A DNA stretch of 64,000 nt from positions 1,089,643-1,153,642 of the forward strand of contig NW_003314286.1 in the NCBI RefSeq assembly GCF_000143415.4, given 5' to 3'. Under the pieces are notes generated by a model. It was not told the origin of the DNA. It did no database searches and saw only the letters and a list, made by a program, of their open reading frames with translations. Source of the DNA: Selaginella moellendorffii. Lineage: Eukaryota > Streptophyta > Lycopodiopsida > Selaginellales > Selaginellaceae. Both the position numbers and the translations under genes were made by a program. Each line of letters opens with the position of its first letter. Positions within the stretch are counted from its first letter, which is position 1. Of this stretch, positions 1 to 10,054 are shown piece after piece.

Positions 1-316
1 TGCGGTAAGCAATCTCTTCAATCTTCTCTTCTCTTTTCTCCATTTCTTTGGTCTTTTCTCTCCTTTGTTTCTGGCTCAAGAAAAGCAAACCGGGGACTTT
101 TCTAATGCGGACTTTGAGTGCAGGCTAAGCGCAGCAACGTGCTACTCTCAGTTTTGATAGGAAGAGTGATGTTCAAGGTAGGAAATGGTCGTCCTGCAGC
201 GTTTGGAATTGTCTTCCTTTTGACTCGTTTGACGTCCTTTGCAGGAAAAGATATGGAGGCGATTGCCATTCATTTTGATGATGGTTGGCGGAATGACGCT
301 CATTTTGCTGGCTTAA
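1..316 (+). CDS. 3' end of a membrane protein gene, possibly a DMT/EamA-type transporter (partial)
   Basis: The window opens on four exon bases followed by a GT donor at 5. Splicing 124-177 to 245-316 (introns 5-123 and 178-244, both GT-AG) gives an open frame of 41 codons ending in TAA at 314-316. The peptide runs from AKRSNVLLSVLIGRVMFK into a WRRLPF segment and then a last hydrophobic helix (ILMMVGGMTLILLA), which ends the protein. A final helix after a basic loop, with almost no tail, fits the last transmembrane segment of a drug/metabolite transporter or a similar multi-pass carrier. The rest of the gene lies outside the window, so the family call is inference; the splice model and stop codon are directly visible. 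Confidence 0.45.
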
Positions 317-441
317 AGCGAATTTCGTTTGTTCCTCTGCGCTGGTAAACCCTAAACCTCGAACAAAAGGAGGAGGGCGAAGAAAATTCTTGTTAGTTTG
401 AACTGTGGATATATCTTGTAAAAACTAGTCATTCTATTTTC

Positions 442-451
442 TAGGGTTAGG
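442..451 (+). promoter_or_regulatory. Telo-box-like TAGGGTTAGG just before the SecE start codon
   Basis: TAGGGTTAGG ends three bases before the ATG at 454. Telo-box motifs (AAACCCTAA or its complement) are known near transcription starts of plant genes for translation and organelle biogenesis. Here it is probably in or next to the 5' leader. A related motif in the other orientation lies at about 349-357. Confidence 0.4.
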
Positions 452-453
452 TT

Positions 454-981
454 ATGGGAGCACTGGGCTGGACAAGGGCGGATTTTCTTCCCCCTCTCCC
501 TCCCTCGCCATGGCCATCGCCATCGCCATCGCGGCACAAGATTTCGCTCTTCTTGACAAATGGGAGAAATGCGCCCGCGAGGAGGACCCGCTTGTGCTCC
601 CAGTCGTCATCCAAGCAGGAATCTGGCGCAGAGGAATCCGCGCGCATCGTGCCTCTTGATTTGCCGGTCCAGGAAGGATCCCAGGAATCCCAGGACTCCT
701 CAGCGCAGGGCGAGCTTCGACAAGCTCGCGGGCAGCAGGAGCAGCAAGAAATTGGCGAAGCTCTGCGGGAGCTGAGAAAGCAGGCCGCGCCATCGCCAAG
801 CTCGGTGGGATTTTGGGAGGGATTGGCGCAGGAGATTGGGATGATCGAGTGGCCAAATCCGGGCAAAGTGTTTGGGACCACGGTGGTAGTCCTTAGCATC
901 ATCTTTGCTTCCTCAATCGTGCTGCTCACTGTAAATTTCCTCCTGGCTGAGCTCTCGGACGTAGTCTTCAAGACCCAATAG
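454..981 (+). CDS. SECE1: Preprotein translocase subunit SecE, plastid form (SECE1-like)
   Basis: A single-exon frame of 175 residues. SecE is the small clamp subunit that stabilises SecY in the thylakoid Sec translocon, the channel for unfolded proteins entering thylakoids. The C-terminal third (about residues 115-175) carries the family signature: an amphipathic stretch with VGFWEGLAQEIGMIEWPNP, where the E.xxW-P core is diagnostic, then one transmembrane helix of about 25 residues. The first ~50 residues are rich in Ser, Pro and Arg and look like a transit peptide. A low-complexity Gln/Glu-rich linker (residues 75-110) joins the two. One transmembrane helix matches the plant and cyanobacterial type, not the three-helix E. 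coli type. A GCCATC repeat at about 509-530 opens another frame, but only the 454 frame reaches the conserved domain. Confidence 0.85.
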   Translation: MGALGWTRADFLPPLPPSPWPSPSPSRHKISLFLTNGRNAPARRTRLCSQSSSKQESGAEESARIVPLDLPVQEGSQESQDSSAQGELRQARGQQEQQEIGEALRELRKQAAPSPSSVGFWEGLAQEIGMIEWPNPGKVFGTTVVVLSIIFASSIVLLTVNFLLAELSDVVFKTQ

Positions 982-1327
982 AGATAACGCGCCAATGAGG
1001 TGGCACCGTGTGGCGCCTTTCATGCTGACACGGCTGCTGTGTCATCATCAATTTTGCCACCTTTTGGAAAAACAAAGCTTTGCCTCAAATTTTTCTTTTC
1101 GCAATTCTCACAGAAAATCCACAGTAAAAACCTGCGAGTGTACAATCTTGGAAAAACCGCGTTGTTTCTTTATATATGTATTTACGTATGTTGTTGAAAC
1201 TCTTCTTCTAGTAGGATTGTTGTTGGTCGATCGTTGTCTCGCTCTCCAAGAACCAAAAAAAAAAAAACACAAAATAATCCTCTTCTCAGGGGAAAAGGAG
1301 AAGAGAAAGCAATACCTCCACAGCGAT
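982..1327. other. Convergent intergenic stretch between SecE and the DUF506 gene
   Basis: About 345 bases between two stop codons of convergent genes. It contains T-rich runs and an A-run at 1256-1266 and must hold both 3' untranslated regions. No open frame with recognisable content was found. Confidence 0.5.
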
Positions 1328-2673
1328 TCACTCGATATAAGATAGGATCGATCGTCGCTGATACTCTGGAGAGGTGGCAGCAGCGCTGTTGTGTCTGCCT
1401 CTGGATTGAGCTCGAGCTGCCGTGGCCGGGGCGCATCTGTCCATCGCCAGACACGCTTTTGTCCGCTTGAGCTGCTCGTAGCATCCCTTTCTATCCGCCA
1501 CCACACCACTGTTATTGTCCCTGTTGTTGTTTGTGGTGGTGTTCTTGGAGGACCCATCACTGGCACGAACAGCCGCTGCCCTGTCCGATCCCGGCCCCAG
1601 CAATCCTATCTCTCTGTCGTAAGGCGACAGCCACTTGGCGGAGACGTAGTCGAAGGTCCTCCATGGCGGCAGGTGCATCGCGTTCTGCTTGAGCGAGAAC
1701 TTGGCGGCGTCAGACATCACCTGTAAGACCTGGCGCAGCCTCCGAGGGGTGGCGACCAGGGGCGCGGGGAGAATCCTCACGGCCGCCCTGTAGCTCTGGA
1801 TCGGCCGGGCAATCTCGAAGTGCGACTGGAAGTCGAGGTCCACAATGAGGCGCTCCGGGGAGGAACCCGAGCCGGATGGCGGGGAGGTTTCGACGTCGAT
1901 GTACTCGTACTCGCCTGGAAAGATGGACCACGAAGAAGTTTGTGAGTTGCGAGTGACTTAAGTTGTGTGTGAGGTACCTACCTCCAGGAACTCGTCCCAC
2001 GCTCTGCCATCGCGACTTGCAGATTCCAGCGTCGTACCCGGCTTTTCGCAGGCGTTTCACAAGAAAGGAGCGGAGGCAGCGGCCATTGCAATCAATTCCG
2101 CGGTGGCATAAGCCATCCATCCGGTCCTCGGTCATGGAACATAAGATGCGGATCACCGCGCTGCGCAACTCTTTTTCAACGGGTGACGCGGTCGAGATAA
2201 AAGCCTGCATTGAAAAAACGCCAAGGGAAAGAATGTCAAAAACTTGTGGTGGCAGTGGCAGCAGGAGCAAAGAAGAAAATAAAATACCACCCTCTTACCT
2301 TGAGTTTTTCAAAGAAGACTGCGAACCCAGTGGGTGTTGGGGACTCTTTGTCGCTGCTATCATAGCCATCGCCCCCGTTTTCCATGAAATCGTGAACCAT
2401 GGCCGCCAAATCATTCTCGCTGTCGCTGCTGCTCATAAGAACAGTGGCGGGGCCATGTATCGTCGTTGGAGCCGCCGCAACCGCCACGAGTTTGGAGCGT
2501 GATTTGCTTCGGGCAGCTTGAATTTCCGGCTGGCAATTTCTGATCGCCACCAGAGGAATGCGGCGTGATGAATCCAGATGATCGGGCCCTCGCTGCCAAT
2601 AATCCCTGTCCCTGCCTCCAAACAGCAGCGCGTCGGCCTCGATCGCTGGAGAGGCGTAGGGAATGCCAGGCAT
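1328..2673 (-). CDS. DUF506 family protein (PDDEXK-like plant protein)
   Basis: Three exons on the minus strand, 2299-2673, 1982-2204 and 1328-1914, with GT-AG introns of 94 and 67 bp, encode 394 residues. The family signature is clear: RLRKAGYDAGICKSRW near residue 165-180, then a PGGEYEYIDV block made by joining exons 2 and 3, then IVDLDFQSHFEIARP, and finally HLPPWRTFDYVSAKWLSPY near residue 300. These blocks define plant DUF506, a family classed with PD-(D/E)XK nuclease-like folds; activity is unproven in most members. An N-terminal acidic stretch (SSSDSENDLAAMVHDFMEN) is also typical. I start at the ATG 2671-2673, because the longer open frame begins only with TTG. The C-terminal tail is Asn/Thr-rich low complexity. 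Confidence 0.82.
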
Positions 2674-3092
2674 CGCGACGCGAGAATGGAGCAAATCCCT
2701 GAAGTGCCTGGATCCCTGAAATTCTACCAAAATTTTCCTAGGAGATCAATCACTCGCGGCGACGGCGGCGAATTCCGGCATCCATACCTGGCAATTGATC
2801 TCAATTGCAGGGAAATGCCGGCTGCCGCGGGGAATCACGGGCGATCGACTGCGCGCCATGGTTGCTCGATCGTCCGAGAGAGCCCCAAGGCGCAAGCCCT
2901 AAAAAATGCGCCTCTCCAGGCAAGAACTCGAGACAAAGAATGGAAGCACTTTGCAAGTGTGTGCCTTTAAATAGTGGTTTCCGTTTAATGCGGTTTCCAC
3001 TTTCGTTATTTGAACGGAGAGATTTTTGAAAGTTTCTTTGTCCGCGTAGCGCATCACGTAATATCACCTGTTAGACGTCTTTAACTCGAATT
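2674..3092. other. Upstream region of the DUF506 gene and first tRNA-Phe
   Basis: About 420 bases with no supported gene. It should contain the leader and promoter of the minus-strand DUF506 gene and the upstream region of the tRNA at 3093. Confidence 0.4.
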
Positions 3093-3097
3093 GCGGG

Positions 3098-3140
<43 letters not shown>

Positions 3141-3165
3141 GCGTGTTCGATCCACGCTCACCGCA
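3093..3165 (+). tRNA. tRNA-Phe (anticodon GAA), copy 1
   Basis: A 73-base cloverleaf. The acceptor stem pairs GCGGGGA with the 3' end before the discriminator A. The D arm contains AGCTCAGTTGGGAGAGC, the anticodon arm is CAGACTGAAGATCTG with GAA as anticodon, and the T loop carries GTTCGATC. This matches cytosolic plant tRNA-Phe. The internal A box (TAGCTCAGTTGG) and B box (GTTCGATCC) are intact, and a T run follows at about 3193-3199. There is no intron and no encoded CCA. Confidence 0.96.
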
Positions 3166-3219
3166 ACGTTTATATTTTCGAATGTTTTAAATTTTTTTTG
3201 CGGTAAGAATTTAGGGCTT

Positions 3220-5895
3220 ATGGTTAACCCCTCGGCTATGGCGCTCTTGACGCACGGGTGGGCGCCGTCGTCCTCGCATTTTCACTGCCGCTACCATTCG
3301 AGGAAATGCTGGACACCGCTACACTGCTCGGTGGGTTCTGTAGAGGTCGTGACGGCCGGAGAGGATAGAATTCTTGCGAGTAGTGGTGCCAGTGGCAGGG
3401 ATTTGATCGAGCCCGGGGAGAAACCCTGTTCTACTAGCGAAGATCCAGGAAAGGAAGAGGTTTCTCCTGCGGAGTTTGCCAGGGAAATTGGAAGAAGGCG
3501 CAACTTTGCCATAATCTCGCATCCAGATGCTGGAAAAACAACGCTGGTATGTCTCAGTTTTTTGCTTCCTCTTTTGTTTCGTAAGAGGGGATTTTGTGTA
3601 GACAGAAAAGCTACTTCTCTATGGAGGTGCCATACACGAGGCTGGAGCTGTCAAAGCTCGGAGAGCTTCAAGGCATGCTACGTCAGATTGGATGGAGCTC
3701 GAAAAGCAAAGAGGTGATACTCTCTGTTTGTTTGGTTCTCGGGCTATAATCTTCTGTATAATTCTATCCAGGGATATCTATCACGTCCACAGCCATGGTT
3801 TTTGAAACTAGAGGCCAGCTGATAACGTTACTTGACACTCCCGGCCATCAGGTACTTGGCTCTATTTTCTGTTTCGTAGATGAAGTTGTCAATCTAAATA
3901 GTAAACTCCAGGATTTTGGTGAAGACACTTACAGGTGGGAGTTCCTTTTTTTAAAGCAAATACCGGTGGTTCTATTTGCTGAAGTTGGATGATTTTAACT
4001 TGTAGAACCCTGGCAGCAGCAGATAACGCTGTCATGCTTGTTGATGCGGGGAAAGGCTTAGAGCCGCAGACAAGAAAGTTGTTCGAGGTAACGTAACACT
4101 ACTTCTTGCTCAAAATCGTTCATATAAACCTTTCGCAGGTATGTAGAATGCGTAAGTTGCCAGTGTTTACAGTCTTTAACAAGCTGGATAGACCAGCTTT
4201 ACAACCGCTAGAGCTCATCGATGAAATAGAAAAGGAGTTTGAGCTCCCTACTTATCCTGTCAGCTGGCCAATTGGTTCTGGCGACAGGTGTTTTGCTTTG
4301 ATTTTATTTGATCGTTTTGATTTTAATCACTTACGTTTTGTTTTTGTGCACAGGTTTCTTGGTGTCTACTATAGGCCGAGACGACAGGTTCATCTTTTCG
4401 AACGAGGTGGCAAACATGGTAGTGTTGGAGCTGCAGTGCGAGTCCTTGATTATATGGATCCTAGTCTAAAGACAATTATACCCACGGATCTCTACAAACA
4501 GCTTGAGGTAGGAGCCTTTCTCCCAGGTTTTTATTGTAAGCATGTTGTGTTCGATCGGAAGCGGCTTACGTAGGAAGAAGTGGAAATGCTGGAAGAGTTG
4601 ACACCGCCGCTGGACATTTCGAAGGTTCACTCAGGCGATTTGTCACCTGTATATTTTGCAAGTGCCATGAACAACTTCGGCGTAAGTTTCTTGAGAAGTG
4701 ACTGCCAATTCTGAAAATTTTATTGTTCTTCTGTTGAAGGTTGAGCTCTTTTTAGAAAGTTTTCTAGAGTACTCTGTAAAGCCGGGAACACATTCGAGCG
4801 ACATTGGTGAGATCCATCCAGAAAACCCATCCTTTTCTGGATTTGTCTTTAAGGTGAATACTATTGTCTTCGTAGAACCATCTAATATGCTCATTGCAGC
4901 TACAAGCGAACATGGATCCGAAACACAGAGACAAAGTTGCTTTTGTTCGTGTATGCTCGGGTCAGTTCAAGAAAGGGATGAAAGTTCAAGTGTCCAGAAC
5001 AGGCAAAACTATCGCGCTGACAAGGCCGCAGAAAATGTTTGCGCAAGATCGCTCCATAGTTGACAACGGATTTGCCGGAGATGGTTCGTTTTATTCTCCC
5101 TTCTCTCTCCATCTAACAAGCACGTTGTGTGTTATGGTTGTAGTTATCGGTCTCAATAATCCAAACGCATTTTGCATCGGTGACACAGTTTTCTCTGGCC
5201 GACAAATACGTTACCCAGGAATTCCATCCTTCTCCCCAGAACTCTTCAGCTACATGCGAAACACGAACCCGGCAAAGTACAAGCAGTTCCAGAAAGGCAT
5301 TAACAAGCTTCTCGGTGAAGGAGCTGTTCAGGTTTTTTAACTTGAAAAGCTCAAATGGATTGATTACTATTGTTGATAATCAGGTGCTCTACTCAGTCGA
5401 CGCAGGAAAAAACGATCCGATTCTAGCAGCAGTGGGACAATTACAGTTTGAGGTACGTCACCATAAAGCTCCTTTGTTTCCATATCCAAAACCTGGATCA
5501 GGTAGTGCAATATCGGATGCTAAACGAGTACGGTATCGAAACCAAGCTGGAACCTCTTGGTTACAGCGTTGCTCGGTGGGTAACAGGAGGATGGCCTGCG
5601 ATCGAGAAAGCTGGAAGACTCTACAACTGCATGGTTGTCAAGGACCAGGTTTTGAAAACTCTAAACTCTACGCAGATTTCTTTGAGAAACTTATGCACTC
5701 CTTTTTGTTGTTTCCAGTGGGGACGTCCCGTGCTTCTCTTCCGCAACGAATGGAATCTGACTCAACTTATGGTAAGTTTCAAGCGCTGGAATCAAAATCA
5801 AAGTGATAAGTCTGACTGTATTTCAGGGCGACAACAAGGACATTGGTGATCTGGTTCCCATCGCATTGCCTCCCGAAGAGAAAACAAGAAAGTAG
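3220..5895 (+). CDS. prfC: Bacterial-type peptide chain release factor 3 (RF3/PrfC), probably plastid-targeted
   Basis: Fifteen exons give 619 residues: 3220-3546, 3602-3713, 3772-3851, 3912-3934, 4006-4087, 4139-4287, 4354-4507, 4574-4681, 4740-4853, 4900-5083, 5144-5331, 5384-5452, 5502-5648, 5718-5771, 5827-5895. All junctions are GT-AG and phase-consistent. RF3 is the GTPase that releases RF1/RF2 from the ribosome after termination. The G1 motif HPDAGKTT is near residue 105, the RGISITS switch I follows, G3 is DTPGHQDF split across exons 3 and 4, and G4 is FNKLDRP. The order of an EF-Tu-like domain II and the RF3 C-terminal block (PVLLFRNEW) distinguishes it from EF-G. The first ~60 residues are an unconserved Ser/Arg-rich leader, consistent with a transit peptide; plastid targeting is inferred. 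Exon 4 is only 23 bases. Two identical tRNA-Phe genes flank the gene. Confidence 0.92.
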
Positions 5896-6182
5896 TCCAG
5901 TGCCAATCCATTCCAGCGGGTAGCATGCGATCATCAAAGTGTTCTAACGCGTGTCAGGGATAAGCTCGCTCTACCTACGTGTTCTCTTGATCCGAAGAAT
6001 ACATTCTTATCATCTATATCATACAAGACAATATATGATATAGAAAATGTATGGAAAATTCAAAGCGATCGAATTTCTAAAGCTTGCTGTTCTCTTCATC
6101 CAAAGAAAAGATGCTTATCATGAAAAATTCAACGCTATCAACCTTTCATAGATTCTCTTAGTCAAAAAGTTCTACAGGTAAA

Positions 6183-6187
6183 GCGGG

Positions 6188-6230
<43 letters not shown>

Positions 6231-6255
6231 GCGTGTTCGATCCACGCTCACCGCA
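6183..6255 (+). tRNA. tRNA-Phe (anticodon GAA), copy 2
   Basis: Base-for-base identical over 73 nt to the copy at 3093-3165, with the same anticodon arm and intact internal promoter boxes. The flanks differ: copy 2 is followed by TTTCTTTATATGG, copy 1 by ACGTTTATATTTT. The two genes therefore look like separate functional loci, not one recently duplicated block. Confidence 0.96.
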
Positions 6256-6709
6256 TTTCTTTATATGGCCTTTGGTATCGTTTAGTGGAGCATTTCCAAG
6301 TTTTATAATGGTTTACCTCTGGTCGATTCAACAAACGCGGAAAGGGATCTTTTGTTACAGCGCATGGAATCGATTGTATAACATCGCCAGATTATTCCCA
6401 TTCAAAAGTTTGAAGCACATGTGTTACATGGAAATGCCATCCAAATAGTAAAACTCCTGCGCCACGTCACAGTGCCGACGTGGAGCTTCGATCTCCTGCC
6501 TTGAAATTTCTCGCGGCTCGCATTTGTCGGCGCAACCCTAAAAGAGTAAAAGAGTTTTTAGCTTCTTTCCCCTCCATTCAACGCTTGCCGCCGGCCAAGA
6601 AGGCGCGATCAGCTTCTTTCTCATCGATCGATCGACCGATCGATCGCGCGCGGCGGGGCGGATTGTTGTTGGATTGGATCGTTGGATCGTCGCGTCGGCG
6701 TCGGCGGCT
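6256..6709. other. Upstream region of the PRPP synthetase gene
   Basis: About 450 bases with no recognised coding content. The last 100 bases contain a run of overlapping CGATCG/GATCGATC words (about 6623-6652) just before the start codon, a composition seen before several genes in this window. Confidence 0.45.
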
Positions 6710-8334
6710 ATGGCTTCTGCGTTTCTTGCAAACAGCCCTTGCTCCCCAATGCTCGGGAGAATCCAGCTCCGTAGCGAATGCAGAGCTTGTGGCTTGGCTC
6801 TTGGATCGTCGCGCAAGCGCGGATTTTTGCCGGTGACGGCCAGTGTCGCCGAGCACCTCACTTTCCCCAAATCTTCTCCTTCCGACTACGAGGTATGGAT
6901 GAAGTTCTTTGTGTTGATTTCCTCTTCTTTCTTTGTTGTAATTCTTTTGATCTTCTCTCCAGGCCGATCTTAGAAAACTTTTATCGGGACGCGACGTTCT
7001 ACACTCTCGAGCATTCCAGCTCCATAGCTCCAGGCCTGAAGAACGCTTGAAAATTTTCTCTGGTACTGCCAACTTACCGTTAGCCACGGTACACTCTCTT
7101 TGTTCTTCCGGTTCCTTACGAACTGACGCTCGCGCTTTCAGGAAATCGCGTGCTATATGGGCCTCGAGCTGGGCAAAAGAACGATCAAGCGGTTTGCCGA
7201 TGGTGAAATCCATGTCCATCTCGAAGAGAGCGTTCGCGGCTGTGATATTTTCTTGGTCCAGCCGACTTGTCCTCCTGCCAACGAGAACTTAATGGAGCTG
7301 TTTGTGATGATCGATGCTTGCAGACGCGCGCATGCTAAAACGATCACTGCCGTGATTCCATACTTCGGATATGCTAGAGCTGACAGAAAGGTAGCGAAGT
7401 TTCTCATCTTAGTTTTCTTCGGATGTTCTAACGCTGGCGATTTCTTTCCAGACTCTTGGTCGAGAGTCGATTGCTGCAAAGCTTGTAGCGAACCTTATAA
7501 CTGAGGCAGGTGCAAATCGTGTTCTTGCGTGTGATCTTCACTCTGGACAAAGTATGGGGTACTTCGATATTCCTGTTGATCACGTCTATGGACAGGTATG
7601 TGCGTCATATTTTTCTCAACGTCACCATTCCCGTATAAAATCTCTTTGCTCTTTCTTGCAGCCTGTCATTTTGGACTACCTTGCCAGCAAAATGATCTCC
7701 GCAGATGACTTAGTAGTAGTTTCTCCAGATGTTGGTGGTGTCGCAAGAGCTCGGGCATTTGCCAAGAAATTGTCTGATGCCCCGCTTGCCATCGTCGACA
7801 AGCGCAGACAAGGTCACAATGTTTCAGAGGTAGACGGCATCCTCTTCTGGCTGTTTTCTCATGCGTGTTGATTTGCTACTGCAGGTCATGAACTTGATTG
7901 GCGATGTCAAAGGCAAGATCGCGATTATGGTCGATGACATGATCGACACCGCTGGTAGGCCCGAAAGCATGGTTTTGATGTTCTTTACACGTTTCTTTCC
8001 AGGAACAATAACAAACGGAGCAGCACTTTTGCGCCAAGAAGGTGCAAAGGCGGTCTATGCTTGCTGCACACACGGCGTTTTCAGGTAAAGAAGTTGATCC
8101 ATTTTTTTCTTTTTTTTCTTTTTTTTTTTTGTTTTCTAACTCTATTCGGCCACTCGAAGCCCACCAGCGATCGAGAGGCTCTCTGGAGGCCTGTTCGAGG
8201 AGGTGATAGTGACCAACACCATACCAGTGAAGCACAGCTTCAAGCAGCTCACGATTCTCTCCGTCGCAAATCTCCTGGGCGAAACAATCTGGCGAGTCTA
8301 CGATGATAGCTCCGTGAGCAGCATCTTCAGATAA
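6710..8334 (+). CDS. PRS: Ribose-phosphate pyrophosphokinase (PRPP synthetase), plastid type
   Basis: Eight exons (6710-6892, 6963-7088, 7142-7390, 7452-7595, 7662-7829, 7885-7954, 8003-8084, 8160-8334) encode 398 residues. The enzyme makes PRPP from ribose 5-phosphate and ATP for purine, pyrimidine, His and Trp synthesis. Visible motifs in order are [13 protein letters not shown], the flexible-loop and ATP region [28 protein letters not shown] split from the [11 protein letters not shown] loop, the divalent-cation site CDLHSGQ, and the PRPP-binding loop [10 protein letters not shown]. This last motif joins exons 6 and 7. Length and motifs match the phosphate-dependent class I plant enzymes. 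The first ~75 residues are Ser/Arg-rich and lack homology, as expected of a transit peptide. The last intron contains long T runs (8100-8132). Confidence 0.95.
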
Positions 8335-8665
8335 CGAGGGCTGGAGAAGGAAGAATCAAGAAAAAAAAAAAATTCTTATGCTTTTTAGAATTTTTTGCTG
8401 CCGAGTCGTGCTCGGTGACGACGATGATGAAATCCACTGCGGAAATATTTCCTCGTCTTTGTAAAGAAAACTAACTGTTCTTCTGTCTAAACTTTTCGTT
8501 TGACCTAAATGTCTATGTCGCGGGTTCGAATCCTTTCGCGCCGCATTTATTGTGAAGAGGTGCAAACGTTTTGTTTCCAAGGTTCTGGGTTAGGGTTTAT
8601 TGCCAGGCGGAAGTGGAGCGCTCGCGCGATCGATTGATCGATCGACTGGTCTTCGCTGCTGATTT
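8335..8665. other. Intergenic stretch between PRPP synthetase and the BTB gene
   Basis: About 330 bases holding the 3' untranslated region of the PRS gene, then the leader of the BTB gene with a telo-box-like GGGTTAGGGTTTA at about 8587-8599 and CGATCGATTGATCGATCGA before the ATG. A tRNA-like T-arm remnant near 8520-8545 does not fold into a tRNA. Confidence 0.45.
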
Positions 8666-10054
8666 ATGTCTTCGGCAAAGGATCAGCAGCAGCAGCCACA
8701 GCCACAGCCGCATCAGCAGCAACAGCAGCAGCAAAATTCGACCGGCGGCAGCAATTGCTGCTCCTCGAGGTATGGGTATGGCGACGTGAGCAGCGCCGAT
8801 GTCCACCTAGAGCTGGTGCCGATCAGCGGAAATCCACTGCCGCTCCTCCACCTCCACTCCCACGTCCTCCGTCGATCGGAATATTTCGAGGCACGCCTCT
8901 CGGAGCGCTGGAACAATGTGAGCGGCGGCCGCCCAATCGAGCTGTGCCTCGACAAGTGCAAGGATCCCACTGCCTATGTCCGCTGCTTCGAGGTCCTCTA
9001 CGTCCCCGATCGCCTCAAGCTCTCGGCCTTTGCGGATGTCCAGGACGCGCTCACCGTGCTCGAGGTAGCGGCGGAGCTCCTCCTCCACGAGTGTGTGGCG
9101 GCGTGCATGAAGTACCTGGAGGCTGTTCCATGGACCCCCGACGCCGAGGAGGCGATCCGGAGCTGTGTGTCGTCGCTCCACTTGCGACCCAGCCCGGATC
9201 TGGCTGCTAGGCTGTGTACTCTTGGGAGCATGCCCGATTGCAAGCCCGTGGACGTGATGAAGGAGGTGCTGGGAGAGCTCTTGTCGCTCGTCTCCAACGG
9301 AGCTCCTCCAAAGGCCCGGGACATCACCGAGAGAGTTCTTCTCGCCAACGTCCAGGCCCCGGCGTCGTCGGCCTTTGCCGCGGTGAACGAGGTGGCGCTC
9401 TTCAAGGAGGTCCAGACCAACTTGGAGGCGCTCAAGATCCAGCTCAACAAGTTCGTCAACTTCTTCTCCTGGAACTCCCACCAGGTGAATGTGGCGTGCT
9501 CGGCTCTGCGGTGGCTGCTCGAGGAGCTGTTCTCGCTCCAGATTGCGGAGACGGCGATCAAGATGCTGGCCGAGGAGGAGGACCTGGCGCAGCTGATGGT
9601 GTCGAGGATCTACCAGAACCCGTTCACCGAGACGCTGTTCTGCATCCTGGTGAGGATCTTCCAGGCGCTGCAAAAGGGAGAGGTGGTGGTGGCCAGGAAC
9701 TTGAGGCTGGCGCTGGTCACGACTTGGCTGCCGGTGATCGCCAAGCTCGTCCACGACGCGGACGATAGCATGGGTAAGGACAACGAGCTCCAGCGGAGCT
9801 TGGAGGAGGGGCTGAGCGCGGTGGTGGCGACGCTGCCGCTGGTGGACCAGGAGGCGGTGTTTAAGATCTGGATCGGTTCGTGTCTCAAGAGCAGGAAGGC
9901 TTTCCCCGACTTGAGCGACGCTTTCGAGAGCTGGTGTTGCAAGCTCCGGCAGGCCCAGCTGGACAAAGAGCACGACGGTGGCGGGCCGACTATGGCTGCC
10001 TCGACGCCGAGCAAGGGAGAGAGCTTCGCCACGACGTTGGAGGAAGCTCACTAA
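8666..10054 (+). CDS. BTB/POZ domain protein (plant At1g63850/At5g60050-like family)
   Basis: An intronless frame of 462 residues. After a Gln/Pro-rich low-complexity head (residues 6-24), a BTB fold starts near residue 45: VHLELVPISGNPLPLLHLHSHVL, then RSEYFEARLSERW, a standard POZ core in which the second strand-helix carries the His-Ser-x-Val-L motif. The continuation (VLEVAAELLLHECVAACMKYLEAVPW) is the BACK-like region of this plant subfamily. The long helical C-terminal half is shared with plant proteins thought to act as substrate adaptors for CUL3 ubiquitin ligases; that role is from the family and not shown here. A long open frame on the opposite strand is only its GC-rich shadow. A broken inverted copy of its last part lies at 18,415-18,850. 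Confidence 0.85.
   Translation: MSSAKDQQQQPQPQPHQQQQQQQNSTGGSNCCSSRYGYGDVSSADVHLELVPISGNPLPLLHLHSHVLRRSEYFEARLSERWNNVSGGRPIELCLDKCKDPTAYVRCFEVLYVPDRLKLSAFADVQDALTVLEVAAELLLHECVAACMKYLEAVPWTPDAEEAIRSCVSSLHLRPSPDLAARLCTLGSMPDCKPVDVMKEVLGELLSLVSNGAPPKARDITERVLLANVQAPASSAFAAVNEVALFKEVQTNLEALKIQLNKFVNFFSWNSHQVNVACSALRWLLEELFSLQIAETAIKMLAEEEDLAQLMVSRIYQNPFTETLFCILVRIFQALQKGEVVVARNLRLALVTTWLPVIAKLVHDADDSMGKDNELQRSLEEGLSAVVATLPLVDQEAVFKIWIGSCLKSRKAFPDLSDAFESWCCKLRQAQLDKEHDGGGPTMAASTPSKGESFATTLEEAH

Noticed and set aside
447-995. Two overlapping open frames antisense to SecE
   Set aside because: No recognisable domain; the sense frame carries the SecE signature and transmembrane helix.
8505-8545. Possible tRNA (GGGTTCGAATCC followed by GCGCCGCA)
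   Set aside because: The T stem does not pair and no acceptor, D or anticodon arm is found upstream; at most a tRNA remnant.
8807-10051. A 414-codon open frame antisense to the BTB gene
   Set aside because: It is the mirror of a GC-rich coding sequence, lacks any family motif and has no start context; the sense frame has a clear BTB domain.
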